A stretch of 64,000 bases of DNA from Bacteroidales bacterium (lineage in GTDB: Bacteria > Bacteroidota > Bacteroidia > Bacteroidales > F082). Location: NCBI GenBank assembly GCA_024400395.1, contig JAKSMW010000002.1, positions 48,304 through 112,303 on the forward strand. The letters are read 5' to 3'. The notes under the pieces are model-generated. The model was not told the DNA's origin. It saw nothing but the letters and a program-made list of their open reading frames with translations, and did no database searches. This document shows, piece by piece, positions 25,549 through 34,249 of this stretch. The position numbers and the translations under genes are program-made. The first letter of the stretch is position 1; each line of letters begins with the position of its first letter.

Positions 25549-25896
25549 ATGGACTTCAACGGACACAAACCGATTTATCTGCAAATCTGCGACCACATCG
25601 ACGAGAGGATTCTCAACGGCGAGTTCAGCAGCGGCGATAAAATCATGTCGGTCAGGGAGTTAGGCGCAGATCTCGGCGTAAACCCCAACACCGTCATGAG
25701 GTCGTTCGAGATTTTGCAGAACAAGGGAATCATCGCGAACAGACGCGGCATCGGCTTTTACGTCTGCGACGACGCAAAGGAGATGATTCTCGCCGAACAG
25801 AAAAAAGAATTCATCGAAGAGGAGCTGCCGAAAATATTCAAGAAAATGGACCTTTTCGGAATAAGCATAGACGATTTGAAAAAATTTAAAAAATGA
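25549..25896 (+). CDS. GntR-family transcriptional regulator (YtrA subfamily)
   Basis: A 115-residue regulator. The N-terminal winged helix-turn-helix (KPIYLQICDHIDERILNGEF, then MSVRELGADLGVNPNTVMRSFEIL) is typical of GntR proteins; the short ~40-residue helical tail is typical of the YtrA subfamily, which lacks a large effector domain. The ATG at 25549 lies 2 nt after the permease stop; a TTG six bases earlier is less likely. It probably represses the operon from the palindrome at 23778-23797 and responds to an envelope-active compound. Confidence 0.9.
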   Translation: MDFNGHKPIYLQICDHIDERILNGEFSSGDKIMSVRELGADLGVNPNTVMRSFEILQNKGIIANRRGIGFYVCDDAKEMILAEQKKEFIEEELPKIFKKMDLFGISIDDLKKFKK

Positions 25897-25927
25897 ATCA
25901 AAGGAAATAATTTAAAACCACATCAAA

Positions 25928-28792
25928 ATGAAAAAAATATTATTATCAACCATCATCTTATTGAGCTTCAATTTTTTAAAAGCTCAAGACGCTAACTTAA
26001 ACATCCAGACCATCACCCTTGACAACGGCTTGAAGGTCGTGATGTGCGAAAACCATTCAGAACCTGTCGTCTATGGCAGCGTGCTCGTCCACGCCGGGAG
26101 CAAGAACGACCCCGAAGACGCCACCGGCATGGCGCATTACTTCGAGCATATCATGTTCAAGGGCACCGACAGGATCGGCACCACGAACTGGGAGGCGGAA
26201 AAGGTGTATCTCGACAGCATCGACATGATGTACGACAAGCTGCACGAGACTTCCGACCAAGCGGAACGTGATTTGATCCAGAAGAAAATCAACGAGTTAT
26301 CAATCGCCTCGACGGAATACGCCATTCCGAACGAGGTCGATGTCATCTTAACGAAGATGGGCGGCGAAGGCCTTAACGCCGGCACATCGTACGACTACAC
26401 GGTCTATTACAACAACTTCCCTTCCAACCAGATAGGCAAGTGGATGGACGTGTATGCCGAGCGTTTCCGCAACCCGGTGTTCCGTCTTTTCCAGAGCGAA
26501 CTCGAGACCGTCTATGAAGAGAAGAACATGTACGACGACAGCCCTGTCTCAAAATACAAGGATTACGTGTTCAAAGAAGCATTCGGCGACCATCCCTACG
26601 GCCGTCCGATTGTCGGCCTGACCGAACATCTGAAGAACCCGCAGACGAGCAGGATGCGCGAGTTCTACAACACATATTATGTGGCTAACAACATGACACT
26701 CATCCTTGTAGGCGACTTCAACACCGAAGAGGTCATCCCGATGGTGAAGGAGAAATTCGGCATCTGGAAGAGCGGCAAGCTGCCTGAAAAGAAAGAGTAC
26801 AACATCCCGAAATACGACCGGAAGATTGTCAGGGAAGTGAAAATGACTCCGATAAAACTGGGCATCATAGTGTATAAAGGTGTGGAGCAAGGACATGAAG
26901 ACATGACGGCCTTGAACCTGCTCAGCGGGATATTCAGCAACGGGGAGACAGGCGTCGCCGACAAGGACATGCTCGACGGCAACTATTTAGCCGCGATGAT
27001 GGAGCCTCTCGGCCTTGAAGACGCCGGCGGCATCGTGCTGATCTACATACCGAAACTGCTTTTCCAGTCGCATGAGAAAGCCGAGGAATACATCTTCGCC
27101 TCCATCGACAAAATCAAGAAAGGAGAGTTCAGCGACGAACTCTTTGAAGCCACGAAGACCGAATGGCTGAAATACAGGAAGAAGACGACAGAAGACATCA
27201 AGTCGTTGTCAAGCCTCATCCTCGGACTTGAGACGGAAGGCGTCACATACGAGGAATTTCTCGCCGAGACGGAGAAGATCCAGAACATGACAAAGGAGGA
27301 ATTAGTCGCGATAGCAAACAAATACCTCAACGACAACTACCTTGACGTCCGCTCAAGCATGGGCTTCCCGAAGAAAGACAAGGTCGGCAAGCCGAACTGG
27401 AAACCCATCGAGGCGAAGAACACCGAGGCGAAGTCGGATTTCGCCAGAATGATTGAGGCGGAGGAGGTTCCGGAAGTGAAGCCGCAAGTCATCGAATTCG
27501 GCAAGGACGTTGAGATCACTAAGGCCAACGACTGTTTCACGATGATTTCGACCAAGAACCCGCACAACGACATCTTCAACCTGAACATCACCTACAATTA
27601 CGGGGAGCTTGACGACGCCGAGATTGAAAGAGCAATCAACTATCTTGAGTTGCAAGGTTCAGAGTCAAAGACTTACGAAGAGATACAGCTTGAGTTCTCA
27701 AAGCTCGCCGCGATGATGTACCTTACTTCACACGAAAGCGGCACGATGTTGAGAATTGAAGGCTACGAGGAAGACCTTGACGAGATTCTCGCGCTCTGCG
27801 AAGAGAAAATTTTCAGCCCTTCCAACGACGAGAAGAAGAAAGACCTCTTGATGGAGGCCGAGCTGATGAACAAGAAAAACGAGAAAGAAGACGCAGCGAC
27901 ATGGGGCTCGGCGGTTTACTACTACGCCATGTACGGCGAGAACTCACCGTTCCTCTCGAAGATGCCGGTCAAGGACTGGGCGAAACGAAGCGGCGAAGAG
28001 CTTCTGGATGAAGTCAGGAACATCTTCAACTACAACGGAGAGATAACTTTCGTCGGGAACACTGACAATCAGGAGGTTATAGAACTACTGAAGAAACACA
28101 ACCTCATCAAGGACGATGCGGTCAAAGCCGAGAAGAAATACCGTGTCGAGAAGAACTATTCCGAGAATCAGATATTCCTGGCTCACAGCAAGAAGTTCAG
28201 GCAGAGCAACATCTACATGTACGTCGGAGGCAACACATTAGACAAGAAAGAGAAAGCCACAGCCAACGTTTTCAACAAATATTTCGGGACCGACATGTAT
28301 TCCATTGTCTTCCAGGAGATCAGGGAGTTCCGCTCATTGGGTTACAGCGCATACGGCTATTACACGTACGACGCTCTGAACAGGAAGCCAGGTTATCTTT
28401 ACACATACCTCGGCACGCAGTCGGACAAGACCATCGAAGGCATCGAGGCGTTGCGCGGCCTGATCACCGACATGCCTGAGAGGATAGAGAAGTTCAACGC
28501 ATCGAAAGACGCCCTGATACTTTCGAGAGCCGCCGACTACATCAGCTTCCGCAACATCCCGGGAACGGTCAGCAACTGGCTTGAACAAGGCTACGACCAC
28601 GACCCGAGAATTGAAATCACGAACATGATTAAAAACGTTGAGTATCAGGATGTTTACGATTTCTACAAGAAAAACGTCGCCGACAGGCCGGTTGTCATCA
28701 TGATGTCGGGCAACAAGAAAAAGATCGACATGAAGGCGTTGGAGAAGTTCGGGAAAGTGAAAGAGCTGAAGTACGAGGACATTTTCAGGTAG
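25928..28792 (+). CDS. M16 family metallopeptidase (two-repeat, exported)
   Basis: A 954-residue zinc peptidase of the insulinase/pitrilysin family with an N-terminal signal peptide (cleavage after KAQ, ~residue 20). The inverted zinc motif HYFEH (H70, E73, H74) and the downstream ETVYEEKN glutamate are intact in the first half. The second half is an inactive M16 repeat (~520-940). It likely degrades peptides in the periplasm. It starts 31 nt after the GntR gene with no -7 box visible, so it may be part of the ABC operon transcript. It is followed by a REP-like array and a strong terminator. Confidence 0.9.
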   Translation: MKKILLSTIILLSFNFLKAQDANLNIQTITLDNGLKVVMCENHSEPVVYGSVLVHAGSKNDPEDATGMAHYFEHIMFKGTDRIGTTNWEAEKVYLDSIDMMYDKLHETSDQAERDLIQKKINELSIASTEYAIPNEVDVILTKMGGEGLNAGTSYDYTVYYNNFPSNQIGKWMDVYAERFRNPVFRLFQSELETVYEEKNMYDDSPVSKYKDYVFKEAFGDHPYGRPIVGLTEHLKNPQTSRMREFYNTYYVANNMTLILVGDFNTEEVIPMVKEKFGIWKSGKLPEKKEYNIPKYDRKIVREVKMTPIKLGIIVYKGVEQGHEDMTALNLLSGIFSNGETGVADKDMLDGNYLAAMMEPLGLEDAGGIVLIYIPKLLFQSHEKAEEYIFASIDKIKKGEFSDELFEATKTEWLKYRKKTTEDIKSLSSLILGLETEGVTYEEFLAETEKIQNMTKEELVAIANKYLNDNYLDVRSSMGFPKKDKVGKPNWKPIEAKNTEAKSDFARMIEAEEVPEVKPQVIEFGKDVEITKANDCFTMISTKNPHNDIFNLNITYNYGELDDAEIERAINYLELQGSESKTYEEIQLEFSKLAAMMYLTSHESGTMLRIEGYEEDLDEILALCEEKIFSPSNDEKKKDLLMEAELMNKKNEKEDAATWGSAVYYYAMYGENSPFLSKMPVKDWAKRSGEELLDEVRNIFNYNGEITFVGNTDNQEVIELLKKHNLIKDDAVKAEKKYRVEKNYSENQIFLAHSKKFRQSNIYMYVGGNTLDKKEKATANVFNKYFGTDMYSIVFQEIREFRSLGYSAYGYYTYDALNRKPGYLYTYLGTQSDKTIEGIEALRGLITDMPERIEKFNASKDALILSRAADYISFRNIPGTVSNWLEQGYDHDPRIEITNMIKNVEYQDVYDFYKKNVADRPVVIMMSGNKKKIDMKALEKFGKVKELKYEDIFR

Positions 28793-28806
28793 GGACCACG
28801 TAGATT

Positions 28807-28849
28807 TTCACCACGAATCACACGAATCATACGAATTTCACGAATTTTT
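28807..28849. repeat. REP-like array of ACGAAT units
   Basis: Four degenerate 9-bp units built on CACGAATCA/CACGAATTT follow one another just after the M16 gene. The same motif occurs at 9497-9527. No coding function is seen. Confidence 0.6.
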
Positions 28850-28887
28850 GCGACACAGATTTCGCAGGTTGAACGTGGATTTTCCGG

Positions 28888-28920
28888 CAAGCCATTGTCA
28901 AAAATATTGACAATGGCTTG
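28888..28920 (+). terminator. Strong intrinsic terminator after the M16 gene
   Basis: CAAGCCATTGTCAA (28888-28901) pairs perfectly with TTGACAATGGCTTG (28907-28920) around a 5-nt loop, followed by a U-rich stretch (tctgtttctc). It ends the ABC/GntR/M16 transcript. Confidence 0.8.
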
Positions 28921-28987
28921 TCTGTTTCTCATAATGATGGTGAGCAGTTTTATTTCACAACAGTGTCGCATCTATTATATTTTTTTG

Positions 28988-28995
28988 TACTTTTG
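28988..28995 (+). promoter_or_regulatory. -7 promoter box for the zinc-knuckle operon
   Basis: TACTTTTG (TAnnTTTG), 42 nt upstream of the ATG at 29038. Confidence 0.6.
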
Positions 28996-29037
28996 CCTTT
29001 TGAATTATAAACCCTGAATATCACAAATTTATAAAAT

Positions 29038-29529
29038 ATGGAAATAAATTTCAAGACAATCATCGCGTTTCTTGTGATATTCGCCATCGGCGGATTTTGG
29101 ATGACAAAATGCACACACGGCGGAATCGAGAACGCAAGCAAACCTGACAAAGAAGAGATAAAAAGCCTGTACAAAAGCTATTCCTTCAAAGCGATAAAAA
29201 ACGCATGGATGAGCATTGACGACGTGGCCGAGATACTCCGCACGGAGGCCATACAGGAAGCGGACAAAGCCGCAAAAGACAAGAAATCCGGCGATTCCAA
29301 AAAGAAAGAACCGAAAGTGAGAAGCATGTTCTACTACAAGTTCACGGCCGTCGTCGGCAACCACGACCACATGCCGTTGGCCGACCGAGAGACCATTCTC
29401 ATATCATTCATATCGGCGTTGTTCATACTCATCTTCCTGATAACATCAGGGATTTTCATGAAAGTGCATTCTGTCAAAGACATTTCTTTCAACAACTTCG
29501 GTTTCAACTTTAAAAATAAGGAGAAATAG
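29038..29529 (+). CDS. Small protein with two membrane segments, unknown function
   Basis: A 163-residue protein. Hydrophobic segments are at ~7-22 and ~122-142; between them is a lysine/aspartate-rich region (AADKAAKDKKSGDSKKKEPKV is the core) that is probably extracytoplasmic. No family was recognised. It begins a three-gene cluster and ends 2 nt before the zinc-knuckle protein gene, so the two are probably translationally linked and may work together. Confidence 0.6.
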   Translation: MEINFKTIIAFLVIFAIGGFWMTKCTHGGIENASKPDKEEIKSLYKSYSFKAIKNAWMSIDDVAEILRTEAIQEADKAAKDKKSGDSKKKEPKVRSMFYYKFTAVVGNHDHMPLADRETILISFISALFILIFLITSGIFMKVHSVKDISFNNFGFNFKNKEK

Positions 29530-29531
29530 CC

Positions 29532-31196
29532 ATGGCGACATACAAGAAAGAAACAGCGGTGACATTCACGCATGAAGAAGAAAGGCGTTTCCGTGACTTG
29601 ATGAACAACATGTCGAAGAGCGTCGAAGGCTACACCAACAGGAAAATCGGCGACAGCCTGAATATTGTCAGCGTTTACGATACTCCGATATACCAGTTGG
29701 TTCTTAAGACGCAGAACGACACGAGGACGACGCGTTCGGGCTACGAACGTTATTCCGGCCAAATGATTCCGCAGCGCACCGTCTTCAGCGAGAAGGACTT
29801 CAACAAATGGGACATCTGCGACGCGCCGAAGCCGTACCGCAATACCGACATGTCGTTTTACGTGAACGGCTCGAAACATGTAGAAAAATGCCCGACGTGT
29901 AACTCAAGCGGTGTCGTTGCGTGCAACCACTGTAACGGGAGCGGTTCCGTGAGATGCAGCAAATGCGGCGGAAGCGGCACTGAATATCATGAGAAACTCG
30001 TGAAAGAGACGTGTCCGTCATGCCACGGCACCGGCGGCACCAAGACCGTGGAGCAAGGCACCGGCCGCGAACTGAGCAGAAACTGCTGTTATCGTTGCGG
30101 CGGCAACGGATACGTGAACGTGAAACGGCAGATCCCAAGCACCTGCTCATCGTGCGGCGGCAGCGGACGTAAAACCTGCGGCACATGCAACGGAAGCGGC
30201 CGACTCACCTGCCAGACGTGCGGCGGCAACGGCAAGGTGGTCTATTACCTGGCCGTTGACCAAAAGGCTTTCGTCAAACATGACGTGAAATTCATAATGA
30301 CCGGCAACATGCCTTCGGATGAGAAAGAAAAATATGTGGAAGCCTTCAACAGAAAAGATGGCAAAATAATTTTCCGACACGGCAACAACGGCACCGCCTT
30401 CGATACAAAAGTCATTGAAAACCAAGACTTCATGACCGAAATACTACAAAAAATGTCGAAGGACCTCGTCAACAACGCAAGCAACAGAATAATTTACAAC
30501 GAGTTCCTGATATACGAATTTTCAGCCTTGACCGTGACTTATCGCATTGACGGAAAGGATTATTCGTGCATGTTGCAAGGTGACTCGTGGGATGTCTTCT
30601 CCGTGACATCGCCAATCTCCGATTTCATGGACGAACTGAAGGAGAAAGTCATAAGTCTCGCAAACACAAGACGTTACGGCAGCGCATGGACTGTAATGAA
30701 ACGTATCCTGAAATTCCCGCAGGCCAGCGAGAACGAGCGGAAAGTGAAAGAAGAACTCGAAGATGCCATGAAGAGATCCACGAAACTCGGCGTCAGGTTC
30801 GCCTACCTCGCTTTCGTCCTTGCAATATTGCCCGTACTGCTGCATTATTTCCGGAACTACGAGCTGCTCTCGCCGTGGGCGCATTGGATCGTTGACAAAC
30901 TGAACGTCAGAACCGGAATCGGAGTTTTGTTCTACCTCATATTCAATGCGATATGCTTATTTGTGATAGAGTTGCCGAAATTCACTTACCTGCGTGAGAA
31001 GATGCCGGCACGGTTCATGCTCGGATTCTGCCATGGCATTGTGTGTCAGATATTTATACTTCTCGGTTTCATCTTCCTCGACTGGGTTGGCATAATTCCA
31101 ATCCTTGATCTGATAACGTATGTTGCATTGTATCTATTAGTACTTGCCATCATTCTTTTGGTGCATTTATGCAAATGGGTTATCGGGCTGTTTTAA
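29532..31196 (+). CDS. Membrane protein with eight DnaJ-type zinc knuckles and no J domain
   Basis: A 554-residue protein. Residues ~120-234 contain eight CxxC(x)G(x)G units (CPTC, CNHC, CSKC, CPSC, CYRC, CSSC, CGTC, CQTC), enough for four zinc sites, twice the number in DnaJ. There is no J domain: no HPD motif and no J-type helices. The N-terminal ~110 residues and the ~235-410 region are soluble and unassigned; the C-terminus has four to five membrane segments (from ~425). It might be a membrane-tethered chaperone-like or redox-sensitive scaffold, but that is inference. It is co-transcribed with the small proteins on either side. Confidence 0.75.
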   Translation: MATYKKETAVTFTHEEERRFRDLMNNMSKSVEGYTNRKIGDSLNIVSVYDTPIYQLVLKTQNDTRTTRSGYERYSGQMIPQRTVFSEKDFNKWDICDAPKPYRNTDMSFYVNGSKHVEKCPTCNSSGVVACNHCNGSGSVRCSKCGGSGTEYHEKLVKETCPSCHGTGGTKTVEQGTGRELSRNCCYRCGGNGYVNVKRQIPSTCSSCGGSGRKTCGTCNGSGRLTCQTCGGNGKVVYYLAVDQKAFVKHDVKFIMTGNMPSDEKEKYVEAFNRKDGKIIFRHGNNGTAFDTKVIENQDFMTEILQKMSKDLVNNASNRIIYNEFLIYEFSALTVTYRIDGKDYSCMLQGDSWDVFSVTSPISDFMDELKEKVISLANTRRYGSAWTVMKRILKFPQASENERKVKEELEDAMKRSTKLGVRFAYLAFVLAILPVLLHYFRNYELLSPWAHWIVDKLNVRTGIGVLFYLIFNAICLFVIELPKFTYLREKMPARFMLGFCHGIVCQIFILLGFIFLDWVGIIPILDLITYVALYLLVLAIILLVHLCKWVIGLF

Positions 31197-31206
31197 TTAT
31201 TGAAAA

Positions 31207-31671
31207 ATGGAAGAAGAGTTTATTGATGAAAATGACGACATTTATTACAATGACGACAAATTCATTGCAATAATAAAGACCGACGGCAGTGCGGAGATAC
31301 TCGAATTTGACGTTGAGTATTGGGACGAATTGCCTGATTATATCGCCGCAAAACGACTTGATGCAGTGCGCGTCGTGCCGCTGTACGACATCGCCGAGGA
31401 ACTCGGTCTTGACGACCACATCACGGGCTGGGTTGACGACCGCGGACTCCGGAAAAGCCTTGACGAAAACCCTGTCGGATGCAAGATTTATCCTGGCACG
31501 ATTGCCGGCGACATGATTCTCACTTTGGAGGATAACGACTACAAACCGAAGAGTTTCAACGACTTGGATGTAATATATAGTGTCTTGAACAAACTCGGTG
31601 TGACAGAAATCGAAGAGAATCTTGACGACGAATACGATGAAGAAGACGGCAGGTTTGATGCATGGAGTTGA
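31207..31671 (+). CDS. Acidic DUF3846-like protein
   Basis: A 154-residue, strongly acidic soluble protein. The centre (WVDDRGLRKSLDENPVG, then GTIAGDMILT) resembles DUF3846, a small domain often found on plasmids, phages and mobile elements, but here it is tied to the zinc-knuckle membrane protein. The ends are rich in Asp and Glu. The family assignment is tentative and no function is known. It starts 10 nt after the upstream stop and is followed by a strong terminator. Confidence 0.6.
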   Translation: MEEEFIDENDDIYYNDDKFIAIIKTDGSAEILEFDVEYWDELPDYIAAKRLDAVRVVPLYDIAEELGLDDHITGWVDDRGLRKSLDENPVGCKIYPGTIAGDMILTLEDNDYKPKSFNDLDVIYSVLNKLGVTEIEENLDDEYDEEDGRFDAWS

Positions 31672-31749
31672 TTTTCCCCAATAAAAAAATCCAGCTACAT
31701 GAGATTCAGAACCGATGGATGCGAGATTAAGAAGCGAAACAATCTATTG

Positions 31750-31782
31750 AATGGAGATGGTTTTTTATTAACCATCTCCATT
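31750..31782. terminator. Bidirectional intrinsic terminator
   Basis: AATGGAGATGGTT (31750-31762) pairs perfectly with AACCATCTCCATT (31770-31782), loop 7 nt, with U runs on both strands. It separates the zinc-knuckle cluster (plus) from the convergent LTA-synthase-like gene B (minus). Confidence 0.8.
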
Positions 31783-31831
31783 TTATGTGCCGCGTACAAA
31801 CAAACCGGGATGTCAACACATCTACGGTTGC

Positions 31832-33766
31832 TTATTGTTCCTTGCCGTAATAATTCCTGAAGTAGTCGCTTCGAATCATTAAATCGGAGAGCCTGTAAGC
31901 CTCTTCTTCGGTTATCGGGCGATTGTGTCTCGCAACGGAGTCCATCACATTGACGCCGAAGCCGTGCCAGAAATAGTCTTCAGCTCCGATTAGGTTCAGG
32001 ATTGTCGGGAAGACATCCATCTGGTAGCATGTGTCGGTGACATGGATATTGCCTTCTATTTCAGGTGAATAGATGATAAGAGGACAATAATTACTACCAT
32101 GAGCGCACGACAATTCTTCTTTATTCAGGTAATCAACAAATTCATTAAACATTATTGGTTTAAAAACAGTATGGTCACCTGTTATAACTATTGTTGAGTT
32201 TTCGAGTATAGTATCTGATTCAATATCGTTGATTAACTCTCCCAAGCAATTGTCTGTATAACTCAAACAATTCAAATACTTTGATATGATGTTGGGGCTT
32301 TTTTCTGAAAAATCAACAAATTGATTTATTCTGTCAAATGGGACATGGGTCGAAACAGTAACGGCCATTGTACAAGATGGTTTCGTACAGATTTTCAGCA
32401 CGTTTTTTAAACTATTAAACACATCCAAATCCTCCCACTTGTTGTCTGTCGGTTCAACAACGTTACGGTAAGAATACCTAACAGTCATCGTGTCTTGATT
32501 CCAGATGTGAGGCCAAGGGTTCACAATTGTTGAATTTTCATATAAATGTGCAATATTCGGATATACATTATTCCCATAATTCATGCAAGCCACACCTTCT
32601 GCAATCGGTAGTAAACCAGTATTAACTATCATTTGTCCGTCTCCAGAATTTCCTGATAATGTCTGAGATTTTATTTTGTCACAATACAGCACATGGTCTT
32701 TTACAATCAGATTCCTCAAGTTGGGTACAACATTTACACCATCAATATCTTTTTCCAATGGCCAACTTTCAAGACTCTCAACCAAGATCATAATCAAATT
32801 TCTATGGTCAAAATTTGTATAATAAGTTTCGAAATCACTGACAAATTTTGATATGTTGTAAACGTCTGTTTTTTCGAGTTTGATTCTATCACCAGCTTTC
32901 ATTGGATTAACTACGTAATAAATCAAGGCAGCAGGAAGATATGAAATTATTGACTGGTATTTGACATACGACATGGTCCATTTATAATTTTTGCCATTGC
33001 AAAAGCTACCACTCGCTTGAAATAAGACCTCTGTGAATGGAATGTATGGTATCATTATCCTGTTCACTTTCAACTTTGGATCTTCGCCAAGAGTCATGCT
33101 TTCAAAATTTTCAGTTTCCGTATGCATTTCATCACCTGTTGTTTGTTCAATGTTCCTATAGGAGCCGTACAGGTGCTTGTTATTCAAAAACACAAGTAAA
33201 AGAACAGCAAATTCGACAATGAAAAAGCATTTTATTTTTGCATCCCTTTTCAAATCACAACGTTTATTGGCAAAAACAAGAAACAAGAGCCATAGCAACG
33301 TCATTACAACAAATGTATATACTTGCCAGTTAATATATGGCAGGATTGAATTCCATGCACCATCCATATTATCAGCCATAAGAATTGTGTCGATGGTCAT
33401 AAACATGTCGTATGTTTTCAGATATATCAAATTGGAAATACACCAAACGTCAACTATCAAGGATACAACCAATGTCCACCAATAATATTTCGATATCAAG
33501 ATAAACGCTCCAATAAACATCGGCATAATTAATTTTGCGGCATAGAACTTGAAAAACTCCGATGGTTCCATCCATAGTGAACTTATTAGAATACTATTGT
33601 AAGCAAAGTAATGAAACAAAACATTCTTGACGAATAAAAACAAAGTGAAAAGTATTGCAATAGAAACATTTGCATTTACAATTCCCCTTAATTTCAAAAA
33701 TAAACTGTTCGGTGATTTTCCAAACCTACTAAATGGCTGCGAAAATGATTTAGTTATTTTTTGCAT
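31832..33766 (-). CDS. LTA-synthase-like membrane sulfatase B (mosaic gene)
   Basis: A 644-residue paralogue of the protein at 10002. About five membrane segments lie in residues ~30-210. The catalytic domain has LIMILVESLESW (metal ligand), SQTLSGNSGDGQ (candidate Ser nucleophile), STHVPFD and ITGDHTVF. Residues 563-640 match protein A at 76 of 78 positions, while the upstream catalytic and membrane parts are only moderately similar; the central DNA is AT-rich and the 3' end is not. I start at MQKITK (33766); an in-frame ATG at 33799, immediately after the leader terminator, would add 11 residues. It is preceded by leader RNA B. The acceptor polymer is unknown. Confidence 0.85.
   Translation of the reverse strand: MQKITKSFSQPFSRFGKSPNSLFLKLRGIVNANVSIAILFTLFLFVKNVLFHYFAYNSILISSLWMEPSEFFKFYAAKLIMPMFIGAFILISKYYWWTLVVSLIVDVWCISNLIYLKTYDMFMTIDTILMADNMDGAWNSILPYINWQVYTFVVMTLLWLLFLVFANKRCDLKRDAKIKCFFIVEFAVLLLVFLNNKHLYGSYRNIEQTTGDEMHTETENFESMTLGEDPKLKVNRIMIPYIPFTEVLFQASGSFCNGKNYKWTMSYVKYQSIISYLPAALIYYVVNPMKAGDRIKLEKTDVYNISKFVSDFETYYTNFDHRNLIMILVESLESWPLEKDIDGVNVVPNLRNLIVKDHVLYCDKIKSQTLSGNSGDGQMIVNTGLLPIAEGVACMNYGNNVYPNIAHLYENSTIVNPWPHIWNQDTMTVRYSYRNVVEPTDNKWEDLDVFNSLKNVLKICTKPSCTMAVTVSTHVPFDRINQFVDFSEKSPNIISKYLNCLSYTDNCLGELINDIESDTILENSTIVITGDHTVFKPIMFNEFVDYLNKEELSCAHGSNYCPLIIYSPEIEGNIHVTDTCYQMDVFPTILNLIGAEDYFWHGFGVNVMDSVARHNRPITEEEAYRLSDLMIRSDYFRNYYGKEQ
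31847..32080 (-). repeat. Conserved 3' coding block shared with 11601-11834
   Basis: Partner of the 3' block in gene A. Nucleotide identity is also high, with mostly synonymous differences, in contrast to the divergent DNA just upstream in the gene. Confidence 0.75.
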
Positions 33767-33799
33767 GATTACCTGATGTTTTTTCAAAAATTCAGGCAT

Positions 33800-33835
33800 A
33801 AAAAAAGCGTGGATCCGACACTTGTCAATTCCACG
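33800..33835 (-). terminator. Intrinsic terminator at the end of leader RNA B
   Basis: On the minus strand CGTGGA...TCCACG with inner TTGACA/TGTCGG pairing, then C and seven U. It ends one base before the ATG at 33799, so full-length gene expression requires bypassing it. Confidence 0.8.
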
Positions 33836-34107
33836 TTTTGAGGCCTTCGCATTGCCTGAATGAATAGAACTGACAACGCGAAGCCCACGCCGATATAAGC
33901 GCATACGGCACACATCCACTTTTTTGGCGGATATAATTGCGGCCGTACAGATGCTAACATCCCGCAGGCATCTACCGTTGCTAAGTCCTGATTCATTCCC
34001 TGAAAGTTGCGAAGTTTCAAAACGTCAGAACAGAGCGTCAATAAACGCCTTTAATATGTCTGCTTCCCTCCACCAGTTTTGTACCGACATCCCCGGCGTC
34101 GGTTTGC
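33800..34107 (-). ncRNA. Structured leader RNA, copy B
   Basis: Minus-strand partner of 9652-9963, with the same promoter, 5' segment, P1, P3 and terminator. The P2 stem is TACGGC/GCCGTA (plus coordinates 33942-33947 and 33904-33909) and the inner stem ATCCGC/GTGGAT (33927-33932 and 33914-33919). Copy A has TACGAC/GTTGTA and ATTCAC/GTGAAT at these places. One pair in each stem switches fully (A-U to G-C; U-A to C-G) and one more in each changes to or from a G-U wobble. Both copies precede LTA-synthase-like paralogues, which favours a cis-regulatory role. Confidence 0.75.
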
Positions 34108-34111
34108 GGCG

Positions 34112-34119
34112 CAAAAATA
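34112..34119 (-). promoter_or_regulatory. -7 promoter box of leader RNA copy B
   Basis: TATTTTTG on the minus strand followed by GCGCCGC, identical to copy A. Confidence 0.7.
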
Positions 34120-34217
34120 CGAAAAATTATTGTTGATGATGATTTTTGCAAGAAAAATTAATGGTTCATTTTTTCTAAAAATATGTCATATTTTTTAATA
34201 TTGAAACATTTTTTCGC

Positions 34218-34225
34218 TACCTTTG
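34218..34225 (+). promoter_or_regulatory. -7 promoter box for the PNGase F-like gene
   Basis: TACCTTTG (TAnnTTTG), 24 nt upstream of the ATG at 34250. Divergent from leader RNA B. Confidence 0.6.
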
Positions 34226-34249
34226 CGGTGAAATTTAATACTAAATATC

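Noticed and set aside
33767-33919. Extending LTA-synthase-like gene B upstream to 33919
   Set aside because: The extension would translate the leader RNA and its terminator; copy A shows no corresponding reading frame.
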